Shown: in pieces, positions 9,303 to 17,419 of the stretch
Layout: each line of letters starts with the position of its first letter
How positions within the stretch are numbered: position 1 is the first letter of the stretch
DNA from: Acidobacteriaceae bacterium
Lineage (GTDB): Bacteria; Acidobacteriota; Terriglobia; Terriglobales; Acidobacteriaceae
Assembly (NCBI GenBank): GCA_030041435.1
Contig: JASHNW010000127.1
Location: 1 to 64,000, forward strand
DNA length: 64,000 nt
Direction: 5' to 3'
Program-made: the position numbers and the translations under genes
Notes under the pieces: generated by a model
Databases searched by the model: none
What the model saw: the letters and a program-made list of their open reading frames with translations, nothing else
Told to the model about the DNA's origin: nothing

Positions 9303-10024
9303 AGCCGCTACAGGGCCAGGCCGCCGTCGTCACTGGCGGGGCTAAAAGGATCGGGCGGGCTCTCGCCCTGTCGCTGGCTGAGGCCGGCGCCGATATTGCC
9401 ATCACGTATCGCGAATCCGAAAGCGCGGCACTGCGTACCGTCTCCGAACTCGAAGCGCTTGGGGTGCAGGCGACGGCGTTTCAGGCCGACGTCCGCGATC
9501 CGGCGCAGATACGCACCGCGATCGAAGCCGCGGCTGCGCGCTTCCGCCGTCTCGACCTGCTGGTGAACAATGCCGGCCGCTTTGAGACAGAGGCCCTCGA
9601 AAGCATCACTGTCGAACAGTGGGATGCCATGTTCGAAACCAACACCCGGGGTCCGTTTCTCGCCGCCCAGGCCGCGCACCCCTACCTGAAAGCTGCGCAG
9701 GGCCGCATCATCAACATAGGATCTCTCGGCGGGATGCATCCGTGGCCGACCCACGCCCATTACTCCACTTCAAAAGCAGCGCTGCACATGCTGACCCGCA
9801 CCATGTCGCGGGCCTTCGCACCGGAAATCAGCGTGAACTGCGTTGCACCGGGGATGATCGTCAATGGCGAGGTTGGTGAAGAGTACGAGTCGTTCGCGCG
9901 GCGCACGCCGATGAAACGCAACGGCACTGCCCAGGACGTGGCGGCGGCCGTGCTGTTCTTTGCCACTGGGCCGCACTTCATCACCGGCCAGATCCTGAGT
10001 GTCGATGGCGGGCTCGGTCTGTGA
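9299..10024 (+). CDS. Short-chain dehydrogenase/reductase (pteridine reductase/FabG-like)
   Basis: This NAD(P)H-dependent oxidoreductase has 241 residues. The N-terminal dinucleotide motif TGGAKRIG, NNAGRF (NNAG), the serine in IINIGSLGG and the catalytic YSTSK (Tyr-x-x-x-Lys) place it in the classical SDR family. The TGGAKRIG form and CVAPGMI resemble FolM/PTR1-type pteridine reductases, but the substrate cannot be settled from sequence. Its start overlaps the stop of the glycosyltransferase by four bases, so translation of the two is likely coupled. Confidence 0.85.
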   Translation: MKPLQGQAAVVTGGAKRIGRALALSLAEAGADIAITYRESESAALRTVSELEALGVQATAFQADVRDPAQIRTAIEAAAARFRRLDLLVNNAGRFETEALESITVEQWDAMFETNTRGPFLAAQAAHPYLKAAQGRIINIGSLGGMHPWPTHAHYSTSKAALHMLTRTMSRAFAPEISVNCVAPGMIVNGEVGEEYESFARRTPMKRNGTAQDVAAAVLFFATGPHFITGQILSVDGGLGL

Positions 10025-10035
10025 TGGTCCGGCGT

Positions 10036-10062
10036 TAAGTCCTGCTCTCCGTCCGCCGATAA
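10036..10062 (+). promoter_or_regulatory. Sigma-28 (FliA)-like promoter
   Basis: TAAG (10036-10039), 15 bases, then GCCGATAA (10055-10062). This is a full match to the FliA -10 element and three of four bases of its -35 (TAAA-N15-GCCGATAA). It points at the hemerythrin stub starting at 10097. Promoters of this class normally serve motility and chemotaxis genes, and none of those are visible in this window. Confidence 0.55.
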
Positions 10063-10096
10063 GAATCGGTAGACCGAGCGATTTTGGGGGAGCGGG

Positions 10097-10213
10097 ATGG
10101 CTACATTCGAGTGGAACGAGTCGTACAGCGTTCACGTGGACCGGCTGGACGCACAGCACAGAGTTCTTTTCGATACGATCAACACGGCATCCGCTGACAG
10201 GCTCTGTTTTTGA
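10097..10213 (+). pseudogene. Truncated bacteriohemerythrin
   Basis: An ATG at 10097, with a purine-rich ribosome-binding site (gggggagcggg) just upstream, opens a 38-codon frame. It begins MATFEWNESYSVHV and continues to DAQHRVLFDTIN. This is the N-terminus of bacteriohemerythrins (F-x-W-x-x-x-Y-S-V...D-x-QH-x-x-L), including the first iron-ligand His in the QH. The remaining helices and ligands (HxxxE, HxxxH, HxxxxD) are missing: the frame diverges after INT and stops at 10211-10213, and the following DNA does not restore them. It looks like a 3'-deleted gene whose expression signals survive. Confidence 0.65.
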
Positions 10214-10226
10214 GGGTAGGAAAGCG

Positions 10227-10246
10227 CCGCCAGACATGCCTGGCGG
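10227..10246 (-). terminator. Hairpin downstream of the purQ-phosphatase operon
   Basis: ccgccag (10227-10233) and ctggcgg (10240-10246) form a perfect 7-bp stem with a 6-base loop, 39 bases beyond the stop of the leftward phosphatase gene. On the minus strand it is followed by a pyrimidine-rich stretch but no clean U-run, so it is a weak terminator candidate. Confidence 0.35.
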
Positions 10247-10284
10247 AGAGGCCGACCGGTTGGTTTCGCTTTCGCTGCCGCGAC

Positions 10285-11070
10285 TTATCTTGCAAAGAGG
10301 CGCGACAGGAATCCGCGCTTCACCGAAGCGTCCTCGCCGATCCCTTCCGGCTCCGGCTGTGGGAGCAACTCGCGATTCTCGAAGACCGCGCGCGGATTGT
10401 CCACGCACAGCCGCTCCGCCGTCTGCCGGCCGAGGCGCTTCTCGATGGCTTCATAGGCCTCGCTCAGGCAGGGACGCCGCGCATTCAAATTGTGAGCGTC
10501 AGTCGCGACAAAGTGAACCCAATTTCGCTCGAGCAACTCCCACGCCACTTTGTGTGCGCGTTTTCCGAACCCCTTGCCCAGGGAGGCTGCAGTTACCTGG
10601 ACCAGGCAGCCGGTTCGCAGCCACACGGCCATGCGCTCGAAATCCCGCTGCAGGAGCATATTCCGTTCCGGATGGGTGATGATCGGCTGCATTCCTTTGA
10701 CCATCAGCTCGTGAAAAGCGATTCCGATGTTGGTGGGGATTACATAATCGGCGAATTCGACCAGCAAATATCGCCCTTGATTGATCGTGTACTTCGTGGG
10801 ATAGTGCAGTGCGTCTTCGATATTCTCGTAGGAAAGATGAAAGTCGCAGCCCAGGCCCAGAGTGAGCTTGTCACCTATCCGCTCGCGGATCGCCGCCAGC
10901 CGCTCCCGATTGATCTCCGGCCTGAAGGCGAACACATGATTCGCATGTGGGGTACAGGCAATGTGGGTGATGCCGTCGGCCGCGGCGGCCCTGGCCTGCT
11001 CGATTGAGGCTTCAATGTTTTTCGGGCCGTCGTCGATCGCGAAGAGCAGATGATGATGAATGTCGATCAT
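10285..11070 (-). CDS. CpsB/YwqE-type PHP-fold tyrosine phosphatase
   Basis: This Mn2+-dependent phosphatase of 261 residues belongs to the PHP family that controls capsule/exopolysaccharide export kinases in other bacteria. It starts [16 protein letters not shown], giving the H-x-H metal motif at once. Further family landmarks are [39 protein letters not shown] and [13 protein letters not shown]. Its ATG overlaps the purQ stop by four bases (ATGA at 11067-11070), so it is coupled to purQ. No capsule kinase is present nearby, so the link to polysaccharide control is only by family. Confidence 0.85.
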   Translation of the reverse strand: MIDIHHHLLFAIDDGPKNIEASIEQARAAAADGITHIACTPHANHVFAFRPEINRERLAAIRERIGDKLTLGLGCDFHLSYENIEDALHYPTKYTINQGRYLLVEFADYVIPTNIGIAFHELMVKGMQPIITHPERNMLLQRDFERMAVWLRTGCLVQVTAASLGKGFGKRAHKVAWELLERNWVHFVATDAHNLNARRPCLSEAYEAIEKRLGRQTAERLCVDNPRAVFENRELLPQPEPEGIGEDASVKRGFLSRLFAR

Positions 11071-11765
11071 GGCTTCCGGGCCAGAGCTCCGACCAGAGAC
11101 TCGAAGATTCGAAATCCGTCCGCCGAGCCCAGCAACGCTTCGCTCGACCGGTCTGGATGGGGCATCATCCCCAGTACGTTCCTTCCCTCGTTCAGAATGC
11201 CCGCAATGTTGTCCAGCGACCCGTTGGGATTAGCCTCCGGAGTCACCTCGCCGTCCGATGTCGCATAGCGGAAGGCAACGCGATGCTGTCGACGAAGCTC
11301 GGCCAGGGTGACGTCATCGCAGAAATAATTCCCTTCCATGTGGCCGATGGGGATCTTCAGCACCTGCCCCGGGCGGACGGTCTGCGTGAAGGGCGAATCG
11401 GCTGTCTCAGTTCTGAGACAGACCTGCTTACAGATATACTGCAAACCCGCGTTGCGCATCAGTGCGCCCGGGAGCAGGCCGGCTTCGCACAGGATCTGGA
11501 AACCATTGCAAATCCCGAGCACCAGGCCGCCCTGTGCGGCGAACTTTTTCACCGACTGCATGACGGGGGAAAACCGCGCAATCGCCCCGGTTCTCAGATA
11601 ATCTCCATACGCAAATCCGCCGGGAACCAGGATTGCGTCGCAGCTCTGCAGGTCGGCCGAGTCGTGCCAAAGGAAGACCACCGGCTGGCGCGCCAGTTCT
11701 GCCACCACATGCCAGGTGTCGTGGTCGCAGTTCGATCCGGGGAAAACAAGAACTCCAAATCTCAT
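11067..11765 (-). CDS. purQ: Phosphoribosylformylglycinamidine synthase, glutaminase subunit
   Basis: PurQ hydrolyses glutamine to supply ammonia to PurL in the fourth step of purine synthesis. The protein (232 residues) begins [17 protein letters not shown] and has the class I amidotransferase nucleophile in [10 protein letters not shown] and the C-terminal His/Glu pair in [26 protein letters not shown] is a further PurQ hallmark. ATG at 11765 is preceded by ggggaa; the open frame above it is antisense-like low-value sequence. It lies 16 bases after trmFO and overlaps the next gene. purS and purL are not in this window. Confidence 0.95.
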   Translation of the reverse strand: MRFGVLVFPGSNCDHDTWHVVAELARQPVVFLWHDSADLQSCDAILVPGGFAYGDYLRTGAIARFSPVMQSVKKFAAQGGLVLGICNGFQILCEAGLLPGALMRNAGLQYICKQVCLRTETADSPFTQTVRPGQVLKIPIGHMEGNYFCDDVTLAELRRQHRVAFRYATSDGEVTPEANPNGSLDNIAGILNEGRNVLGMMPHPDRSSEALLGSADGFRIFESLVGALARKP

Positions 11766-11781
11766 GATGTTCCCCTTCAGG

Positions 11782-13161
11782 TTAGCAGGTAGGTCGCTCC
11801 GCGCATGCGATGGCGTGGTCGCCGTCTGCCTCTTTTCGGTACACACCCGTCGCGGCCAGCCATGCGTCCATCGACGCCAGCGCCCGCTCGCACTGCATGC
11901 GGTGCCGCTCGCGCTTGTCGCGCACGCGCCGTCGCGTCGCCTCATCGAGAGGCTCCAGCAGGTCGAAGGTAATGTTCGCCGGCTGAAAGCGTTTCGCGTC
12001 CGCCTGGGTGATGTAGTTCACCAGCGAGCCGAGCGCCGTCCCCCGCGGAATCGGGTGCGGCGGCCGGGACTGCGCCGCCATTGCCGCGTGCATGCCCGCC
12101 AGCATTCCCGTGGCGATCGATTCGGTATACCCCTCCACACCCGAAATCTGCCCGGCAAAGTAAATTTCAGGATGCCCGCGCAGATTGAGGGTGCGCGAGA
12201 GCACGCGTGGCGCGTCGATATAGGTGTTGCGATGAATCTGGCCGTAACGCAGGAATTTTGCGTTTTCGAGGCCCGGGATCATGCGGAAAATGCGCGCCTG
12301 CTCACCGAACTTCATATGGTTCTGAAAACCGACCAGGTTATAGGAGTCAGCCCGCAGATTCTCCACTCGCAGCTGCACTACCGCCCACGGCATTTTCCCC
12401 GTCCGCGGATCGCGCAACCCCACCGGTTTCATGGGCCCGAAGCGCAGCGTGTCGCGACCGCGACGGGCCAGCTCTTCGATCGGCAGGCAGCCCTCAAAAT
12501 ACTCGAGTTTCTCCCATTCCTTCGCCTCCACGCTCTCCGCGGTGAGCAGCGCATCGTGGAAGGCCTCGTAGTCTGCCTGGGTCATGGGGCAGTTGATGTA
12601 ATCCGCGGTGCCCCGATCGTAGCGAGCGGCCAGGTAGACTTTCTCGCGGTCGATAGAGTCGGCCTCCACAATCGGGCTGATCGAGTCGTAGAACGCCAGA
12701 TGGTCGCTGCCGGTGAGCCTTGCAATCTCCTGGGAGAGGGACGGTGAGGTCAGCGGCCCGGAGGCCACGATGGCGATCTGACCGGCAGCATCGAGCCGCG
12801 TTACTTCCTCACGATGCACCGTGATGCGAGGCTGGGCGGCAATCATCTCGCCGATGAGGCGGGAAAACACCGCCCGATCGACGGCCAGCGCATGACCGGC
12901 TGGGACGGCGCTGGCGTCAGCACACTCCAGCAGTGGCGACCCAGCCCGCCGCATCTCGGCTTTCAGCAGCCAGGGCGCGGTGTTTTCGCTCTCCGATTTG
13001 AGCGAGTTGGAGCAGACCAGCTCCCCGAAATCCGGCGTCCGATGGGCGGGCGTGCTCTGTAGCGGGCGCATTTCGTACAGATCGACCTCGGCACCCATCC
13101 TGGCCGCAACCAGCGCTGCCTCGGGGCCGGCCAGCCCACCGCCAATGACGCGAATTCTCAT
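11782..13161 (-). CDS. trmFO: Methylenetetrahydrofolate--tRNA-(uracil-54-C5)-methyltransferase
   Basis: This FAD- and folate-dependent enzyme makes m5U54 in the T-loop of tRNAs. The protein (459 residues) starts with the FAD-binding motif [12 protein letters not shown], then YEMRP, the diagnostic [11 protein letters not shown] and [12 protein letters not shown], and later YVNCPM-like [25 protein letters not shown] and [12 protein letters not shown]. All are TrmFO (Gid) signatures. It overlaps the preceding acetyltransferase stop by four bases (13158-13161) and lies 16 bases ahead of purQ, so the four leftward genes probably form one operon. Confidence 0.96.
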   Translation of the reverse strand: MRIRVIGGGLAGPEAALVAARMGAEVDLYEMRPLQSTPAHRTPDFGELVCSNSLKSESENTAPWLLKAEMRRAGSPLLECADASAVPAGHALAVDRAVFSRLIGEMIAAQPRITVHREEVTRLDAAGQIAIVASGPLTSPSLSQEIARLTGSDHLAFYDSISPIVEADSIDREKVYLAARYDRGTADYINCPMTQADYEAFHDALLTAESVEAKEWEKLEYFEGCLPIEELARRGRDTLRFGPMKPVGLRDPRTGKMPWAVVQLRVENLRADSYNLVGFQNHMKFGEQARIFRMIPGLENAKFLRYGQIHRNTYIDAPRVLSRTLNLRGHPEIYFAGQISGVEGYTESIATGMLAGMHAAMAAQSRPPHPIPRGTALGSLVNYITQADAKRFQPANITFDLLEPLDEATRRRVRDKRERHRMQCERALASMDAWLAATGVYRKEADGDHAIACAERPTC

Positions 13162-13655
13162 ACCGAAGCATGGCTCTGCGCCGCAACGGCCGCCAGGGCT
13201 TCATCGGCCAGGCGCATCCGCTTCCACGCATCCAGAGTGGTTGCTCCCAGGGACCCATAGAACTCAATAGCCGGCTCGTTCCAGTCCAAAACGTGCCAGA
13301 ACAACAACGCGCAGCCCCGTTCCACGGCGATTGACGCCACTTTCGTCAGCAGCGCCCTGCCCACACCGCGCCCACGAAATCGCGGACGCACGAACAGATC
13401 TTCCAGGTGCAGCGAACGCCCCCGCCAGGTGGAATAAACAGGAAAGAACAACGCAATCCCCGCCGGTTCGCCGTCCTGCTCCGCAATCAGACACTCGAAA
13501 TACCGGTCGCCGCCGGGGGCCGGAAATCCATCTCGCGCAAGGTCGGCTGCGCCGATCTTCACAGCATCGGGTTCGCGCTCGTATTCCGCCAGTTCGCGCA
13601 CGAAGGCAAGGATGAGGGCAGCGTCATCGGGGGTGGCGGCTCGAATGGTTGTCAT
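13158..13655 (-). CDS. GNAT-family N-acetyltransferase (diamine acetyltransferase-like)
   Basis: This acetyl-CoA-dependent acetyltransferase has 165 residues. The core acetyl-CoA-binding motif RFRGRGVGRALL, preceded by LEDLFVRP and followed by FWHVLDWNEPAIEFYGSLGA, is characteristic of the branch that includes spermidine/spermine and diamine N-acetyltransferases. The true substrate (polyamine, amino acid derivative or thialysine) is not determined. It is the first gene of the leftward GNAT-trmFO-purQ-phosphatase set, and its stop overlaps trmFO. Confidence 0.85.
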   Translation of the reverse strand: MTTIRAATPDDAALILAFVRELAEYEREPDAVKIGAADLARDGFPAPGGDRYFECLIAEQDGEPAGIALFFPVYSTWRGRSLHLEDLFVRPRFRGRGVGRALLTKVASIAVERGCALLFWHVLDWNEPAIEFYGSLGATTLDAWKRMRLADEALAAVAAQSHASV

Positions 13656-13901
13656 GAGCCTTCATTATAGAAAGGGCTGCGTTTGAGCAGACTGGCTCAC
13701 CCGACCCGCGCGGGGTCTTCTTTCAGGTATCTGCCACCTCGGTGTGACGCGGGGAGCAGCGGTGGGCTTGCCGACTGCCGGACCCCTGCCTTGTTACCGT
13801 GGCATTCCCGGCCCGGCGTGTTGCGGGTTTTGCCCTTGTGCATCGCCCACTTTCGGGTGCATTATTTGGAGCGTTCCATCCCTCGGACGAGGGAGGCGCG
13901 T

Positions 13902-14672
13902 ATGCGGCGCTGTTTTGCCATGGGCAACCGAGCCGTTGCCAACATCGTGTTGGTCACCCTTGCGGCGATCCCTTCTGCAGCCGCTAACTCTCAGGCGCCC
14001 ACCCGGGTCCCGGAAGAGCCACCCAACGCGATCTCGGCCGAAGTACGCGGCGATCTGGCCATGGCTCGCCAGCAATATCTGGCAGCCATCGAAGCCTACC
14101 AGGATGCACCGCGGGATTCGGCTGAAATCTGGAACAAGCTGGGACTCGCATACCACCACCTGTTCGCCATGGACCAGGCAAAACGGGATTACCAGCAGGC
14201 GCTGCGGCTGCGCCCCAATTATCCGGAAGCGCTGAATAATCTCGGCGCCGTTTATTACGCCAAAGGCAGCTTCCATAAGGCTGAGAAATACTACCGCCGG
14301 GCGCTTCGCCTCGCGCCGCAATCGCCATCCATCCTGAGCAATCTCGGCACGGCGTACTTCGCGGAACGCAAACCCAATGCGGGGATCAATGCTTATCGCG
14401 CCGCCATTGCGCTCGATCCGCGCATCTTCGAGGACACTTCACCGCAGCTGATCTCTGAGTCTTTTCCCGCGCGCGAGCGTGCCCAGCAGGATTATTGCCT
14501 TGCGAAACTCTTCGCTCAGGCCGGCCAGTTCGATCGCGCCATCGACTATCTGCGCAAGGCTCTGAACGAAGGATTTAGCGATCGGAAAGAGATCCTGCAC
14601 GATCAGGAGCTTGCCTCGCTCCGCTCCACGCCGCAGTTCGCCCAATTGATGAGCGAGCAGAAGCTCCAGTAG
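13902..14672 (+). CDS. Secreted tetratricopeptide-repeat protein
   Basis: This predicted exported protein of 256 residues has a basic N-terminus and hydrophobic segment (IVLVTLAAIPSAAANS) that fits a signal peptide. It then has at least four TPR units between about residues 50 and 170; the clearest read WNKLGLAYHHL, ALNNLGAVYYAKG and ILSNLGTAYFAER. A fifth degenerate unit lies near the C-terminus (FDRAIDYLRKAL). TPRs mediate protein contacts, so this is probably a periplasmic scaffold or assembly factor. ATG at 13902 has GGGAGG seven bases upstream; the frame is open back to 13683 but that part lacks a signal. The partner is unknown. Confidence 0.75.
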   Translation: MRRCFAMGNRAVANIVLVTLAAIPSAAANSQAPTRVPEEPPNAISAEVRGDLAMARQQYLAAIEAYQDAPRDSAEIWNKLGLAYHHLFAMDQAKRDYQQALRLRPNYPEALNNLGAVYYAKGSFHKAEKYYRRALRLAPQSPSILSNLGTAYFAERKPNAGINAYRAAIALDPRIFEDTSPQLISESFPARERAQQDYCLAKLFAQAGQFDRAIDYLRKALNEGFSDRKEILHDQELASLRSTPQFAQLMSEQKLQ

Positions 14673-14737
14673 CGCGGCGATTTCCCTGCAGGACGGTCGT
14701 CAGAAATTCTTAAGATTGCCTTGTTATTCTGTTTCGA

Positions 14738-16123
14738 GTGTTTTCGCGACTCTCCATTTGGGCGGCCCTGGGTGCACTGTTTCTGGCTGCAACCGCCGCT
14801 CCTCTGTGCGCCTCGGCGGACGGCCCGTGGCCCCAGGCACCGCAGCCGGAGGTGCAAGGCGGCGCCGCTCCCGACAGCGGAATTACCCTGCGTCACGCCA
14901 TCGCCGCGGCGCTGGCCAACGACCCCGCCTTTGCTTCAGCTTCTGCCGCCAGTGGTTCGGCGCGCCTCGATGCCGCAATGAGCCGCGGCGAGCTGCTGCC
15001 CAACGCCACCGCGAACGGGGTGTATACCTATACGACGCCGAGCCGTTTTCTGAATAAGGATGCACCGCCGGGTCTGGAGGAATTGCCCGCCTTTGTCGCC
15101 AACGATTCCATCCATGAGTACTGGGCGCAGATTCTGGTGAACCAGACGATCAGCGTCACGAACCTCGAGAACTATCGCCGCTCGCGCGCGCTGGCGACGC
15201 AGGCCGGAGCTGACCTCGAAAGCGCCCGCCGTGATCTGGTGGCCCGCGTCGTCACGGCTTACTTCAGCGTTGTTTCCACTGCCAAGAAAGCAGACGTGGC
15301 AAAGCAGGCTCTCGATGAGTCAAAAAGCTTCGTCGACCTGACGCAGAAGCTCGAAACCGGGCGCGAGGTTGCGCACGCCGACTTCGTAAAAGCCGAACTC
15401 GCCTTCCAGCAGCGCCAGCGGGACTTTGCCGATGCCACTCTGGCGGCTGAGAAAGCCCGCCTCGAACTGGGTGTCCTGCTCTTTGCCGACCCGCGGACGC
15501 CCTATACCCTCGCGGATGAGAAGCAACCCCAGGCCCCATTGCCGGACGAGTCCACCGTCCAGGCTGCGGCTTCCCATAACAACCCCGACCTGCGCAGCGC
15601 GCTGGCCGCATTGCACGCCGGGCACGACGCAGTGGAAGCCGCGCGGGCCGGTTATATTCCCACCATCGGCTTGAACTACACCTGGGGCATCAACGCGCCT
15701 GAGATTGCCGTCAACGGTCGCGACGAGGTTCGCAACCTCGGGTATTCGGCTTCCGTCTCCATCGATTTTCCGGTGTGGGACTGGTTCGCCACCCACGACC
15801 GCGTGCGCCAGTCGGAACTGCGGGAGAAGGCCGCCCAGGCCGCTCTCACCACGACCCAGCGCCGCCTTGTCGCTCAGCTTGATGAGTACTATGCGGAGGC
15901 GCGCGTGGCTGGCGATCAGGTGACGTCACTGCGCGCCAGTGCAGAGACGGCCCGCGAAAGCCTGCGCCTTACCCGGCTGCGTTACTCCGCGGGCGAAGCC
16001 CTCGCACTGGAGGTCGTCGACGCCGAAACCTCTCTGGCGCAGGCCGAGGCCGCGCTCGCGGACGGCATCCTGCGCAGCCGGGTGGCCCGCGCCAACCTGC
16101 AGACCCTCACCGGAGTCCTCTGA
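14738..16123 (+). CDS. TolC-family outer-membrane efflux protein
   Basis: This is the outer-membrane channel of a tripartite pump (461 residues). A signal peptide (about 1-26, ending ASA) is followed by the two repeated coiled-coil/OEP domains. The first begins ITLRHAIAAALANDP and holds YFSVVSTAKKADVAKQAL. The second holds FPVWDWFATHDRVRQSE and RLRYSAGEALALEVVDAETSLAQAEAAL, the usual closing block. The start is GTG at 14738. It ends immediately before the adaptor gene (stop 16121-16123, next ATG 16124), so TolC, adaptor and permease are one operon. Confidence 0.92.
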   Translation: MFSRLSIWAALGALFLAATAAPLCASADGPWPQAPQPEVQGGAAPDSGITLRHAIAAALANDPAFASASAASGSARLDAAMSRGELLPNATANGVYTYTTPSRFLNKDAPPGLEELPAFVANDSIHEYWAQILVNQTISVTNLENYRRSRALATQAGADLESARRDLVARVVTAYFSVVSTAKKADVAKQALDESKSFVDLTQKLETGREVAHADFVKAELAFQQRQRDFADATLAAEKARLELGVLLFADPRTPYTLADEKQPQAPLPDESTVQAAASHNNPDLRSALAALHAGHDAVEAARAGYIPTIGLNYTWGINAPEIAVNGRDEVRNLGYSASVSIDFPVWDWFATHDRVRQSELREKAAQAALTTTQRRLVAQLDEYYAEARVAGDQVTSLRASAETARESLRLTRLRYSAGEALALEVVDAETSLAQAEAALADGILRSRVARANLQTLTGVL

Positions 16124-17419
16124 ATGACGCCCTCACTCCGCCGCACCCAGGTCACCCTTGTCATCGCCCTGTTGACGAGCTCTGTGCTCGCCTGGTCAAC
16201 CGGATGCTCAGGAAATGGAGAAGCTCCGCCCACGGCGGTGGCGGTGCAGGCGGTGCCTGCGCGCATCGCCTCAATCACGGAACACGTGGGTGCAGACGCA
16301 GTGCTGTCCCCGGTCGCGCAGGCCGCGATCTCGCCGAAGATCACCGCGCCCGTCAAGAAGTTTTATGTTCAACGCGGCTCGAGGGTGAAGGCGGACGAGC
16401 TGCTTGCGGTGCTCGACAACAGCGACCTCGAAGCCGCGCTCACCGATAACAAGGGTGCGTACGATGCCGCCCAGGCTGCCTATGAAACGGCAGTGAAGGC
16501 TCAGGTTCCGGAGGAGTATCAAAAGGCGCAGCTCGATCTTGCCCAGGCCAAAGCGAACCTCGACCTGAATCGTCAAATCGTGGCGAGCCGGGAGAAGCTC
16601 TTCGACCAGGGGGCCATCGCCGGCCGCGATCTCGATACTTCGAAAGCCGCTCTGGTGCAGGCGCAGGCGGCTTACGAGACGGCGCTGCAGCATCTCGCCG
16701 CGATGGATAAGGTCGGGCGCGAGGCCGCGCTCAATGCGGCCAAAGGCCAGCTCGAATCCGCGCGCGGCAAATACGAGGGCGCTGAAGCGGCTCTCGGCTA
16801 CTCAGAAATCCGCAGTCCCATCTCGGGTGTGGTCACCGATCGTCCTCTGTATGCGGGCGAAACGGCAGCCGCCGGGGCGCCGCTGATCACGGTGATGGAT
16901 ACCTCGGCACTGCTGGCAAGGATCCATCTGTCGCAGGCGCAGGCGCAAATGCTCAGAAGCGGCAATGCCGCCTCCGTCGAGGTGCCCGGCCTGTCCGCGC
17001 CGGTGCAGGGAAAAATCACCCTGATCAGTCCAGCGCTCGATCCAGGGAGCACAACCGTCGAAATATGGGTTCGCCTTGAGAATCCCGATGGCGATCTGCG
17101 TCCCGGCACCGCGGTTCACGTGACGGTTGCCGGACGCACGGTGCCGCGCGCGCTGGTTGTTCCGTCGGAGGCTATCGTCCTCAGCTCCGCCGGCAAGCCG
17201 ACGGCGGTGGTGGTGGGAAGCGATGGAATCGCGCACCAGGTTCAGGTGACAATCGGCATCTCCGGGGAAGGGCAGACGCAGATCCTGAGCGGCATCTCCG
17301 CCGGCCAGCAGATCGTCACCGAGGGCGCTGCCAGCCTGGACGATGGGACGCATGTCAGGATCGTGGCTTCCACGGAGAGCGATGAAGGATCCGGCCAGGC
17401 TGCGGAGGGCGGTAAGTGA
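16124..17419 (+). CDS. RND efflux periplasmic adaptor (membrane fusion lipoprotein)
   Basis: This is the periplasmic link between the RND permease and TolC (431 residues). A lipobox-like end of the signal sequence (WSTGC, Cys28) suggests a lipid anchor in the inner membrane. A lipoyl half-motif (ISPKITAPVKKFYVQRGSRV), a long alpha-helical hairpin (about 100-220), the second lipoyl half (EIRSPISGVVTDRPLYAGE) and beta-barrel parts (SALLARIHLSQAQ; LRPGTAVHVTV) appear in the usual order. The stop overlaps the GTG start of the permease by four bases. No regulator lies immediately upstream of this operon. Confidence 0.92.
   Translation: MTPSLRRTQVTLVIALLTSSVLAWSTGCSGNGEAPPTAVAVQAVPARIASITEHVGADAVLSPVAQAAISPKITAPVKKFYVQRGSRVKADELLAVLDNSDLEAALTDNKGAYDAAQAAYETAVKAQVPEEYQKAQLDLAQAKANLDLNRQIVASREKLFDQGAIAGRDLDTSKAALVQAQAAYETALQHLAAMDKVGREAALNAAKGQLESARGKYEGAEAALGYSEIRSPISGVVTDRPLYAGETAAAGAPLITVMDTSALLARIHLSQAQAQMLRSGNAASVEVPGLSAPVQGKITLISPALDPGSTTVEIWVRLENPDGDLRPGTAVHVTVAGRTVPRALVVPSEAIVLSSAGKPTAVVVGSDGIAHQVQVTIGISGEGQTQILSGISAGQQIVTEGAASLDDGTHVRIVASTESDEGSGQAAEGGK

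Noticed and set aside
13656-13901. GACCC-GCGC-GGGTC dyad as a terminator before the TPR gene
   Set aside because: Only a five-base stem in GC-rich DNA between two divergent genes, so no transcript should end there.
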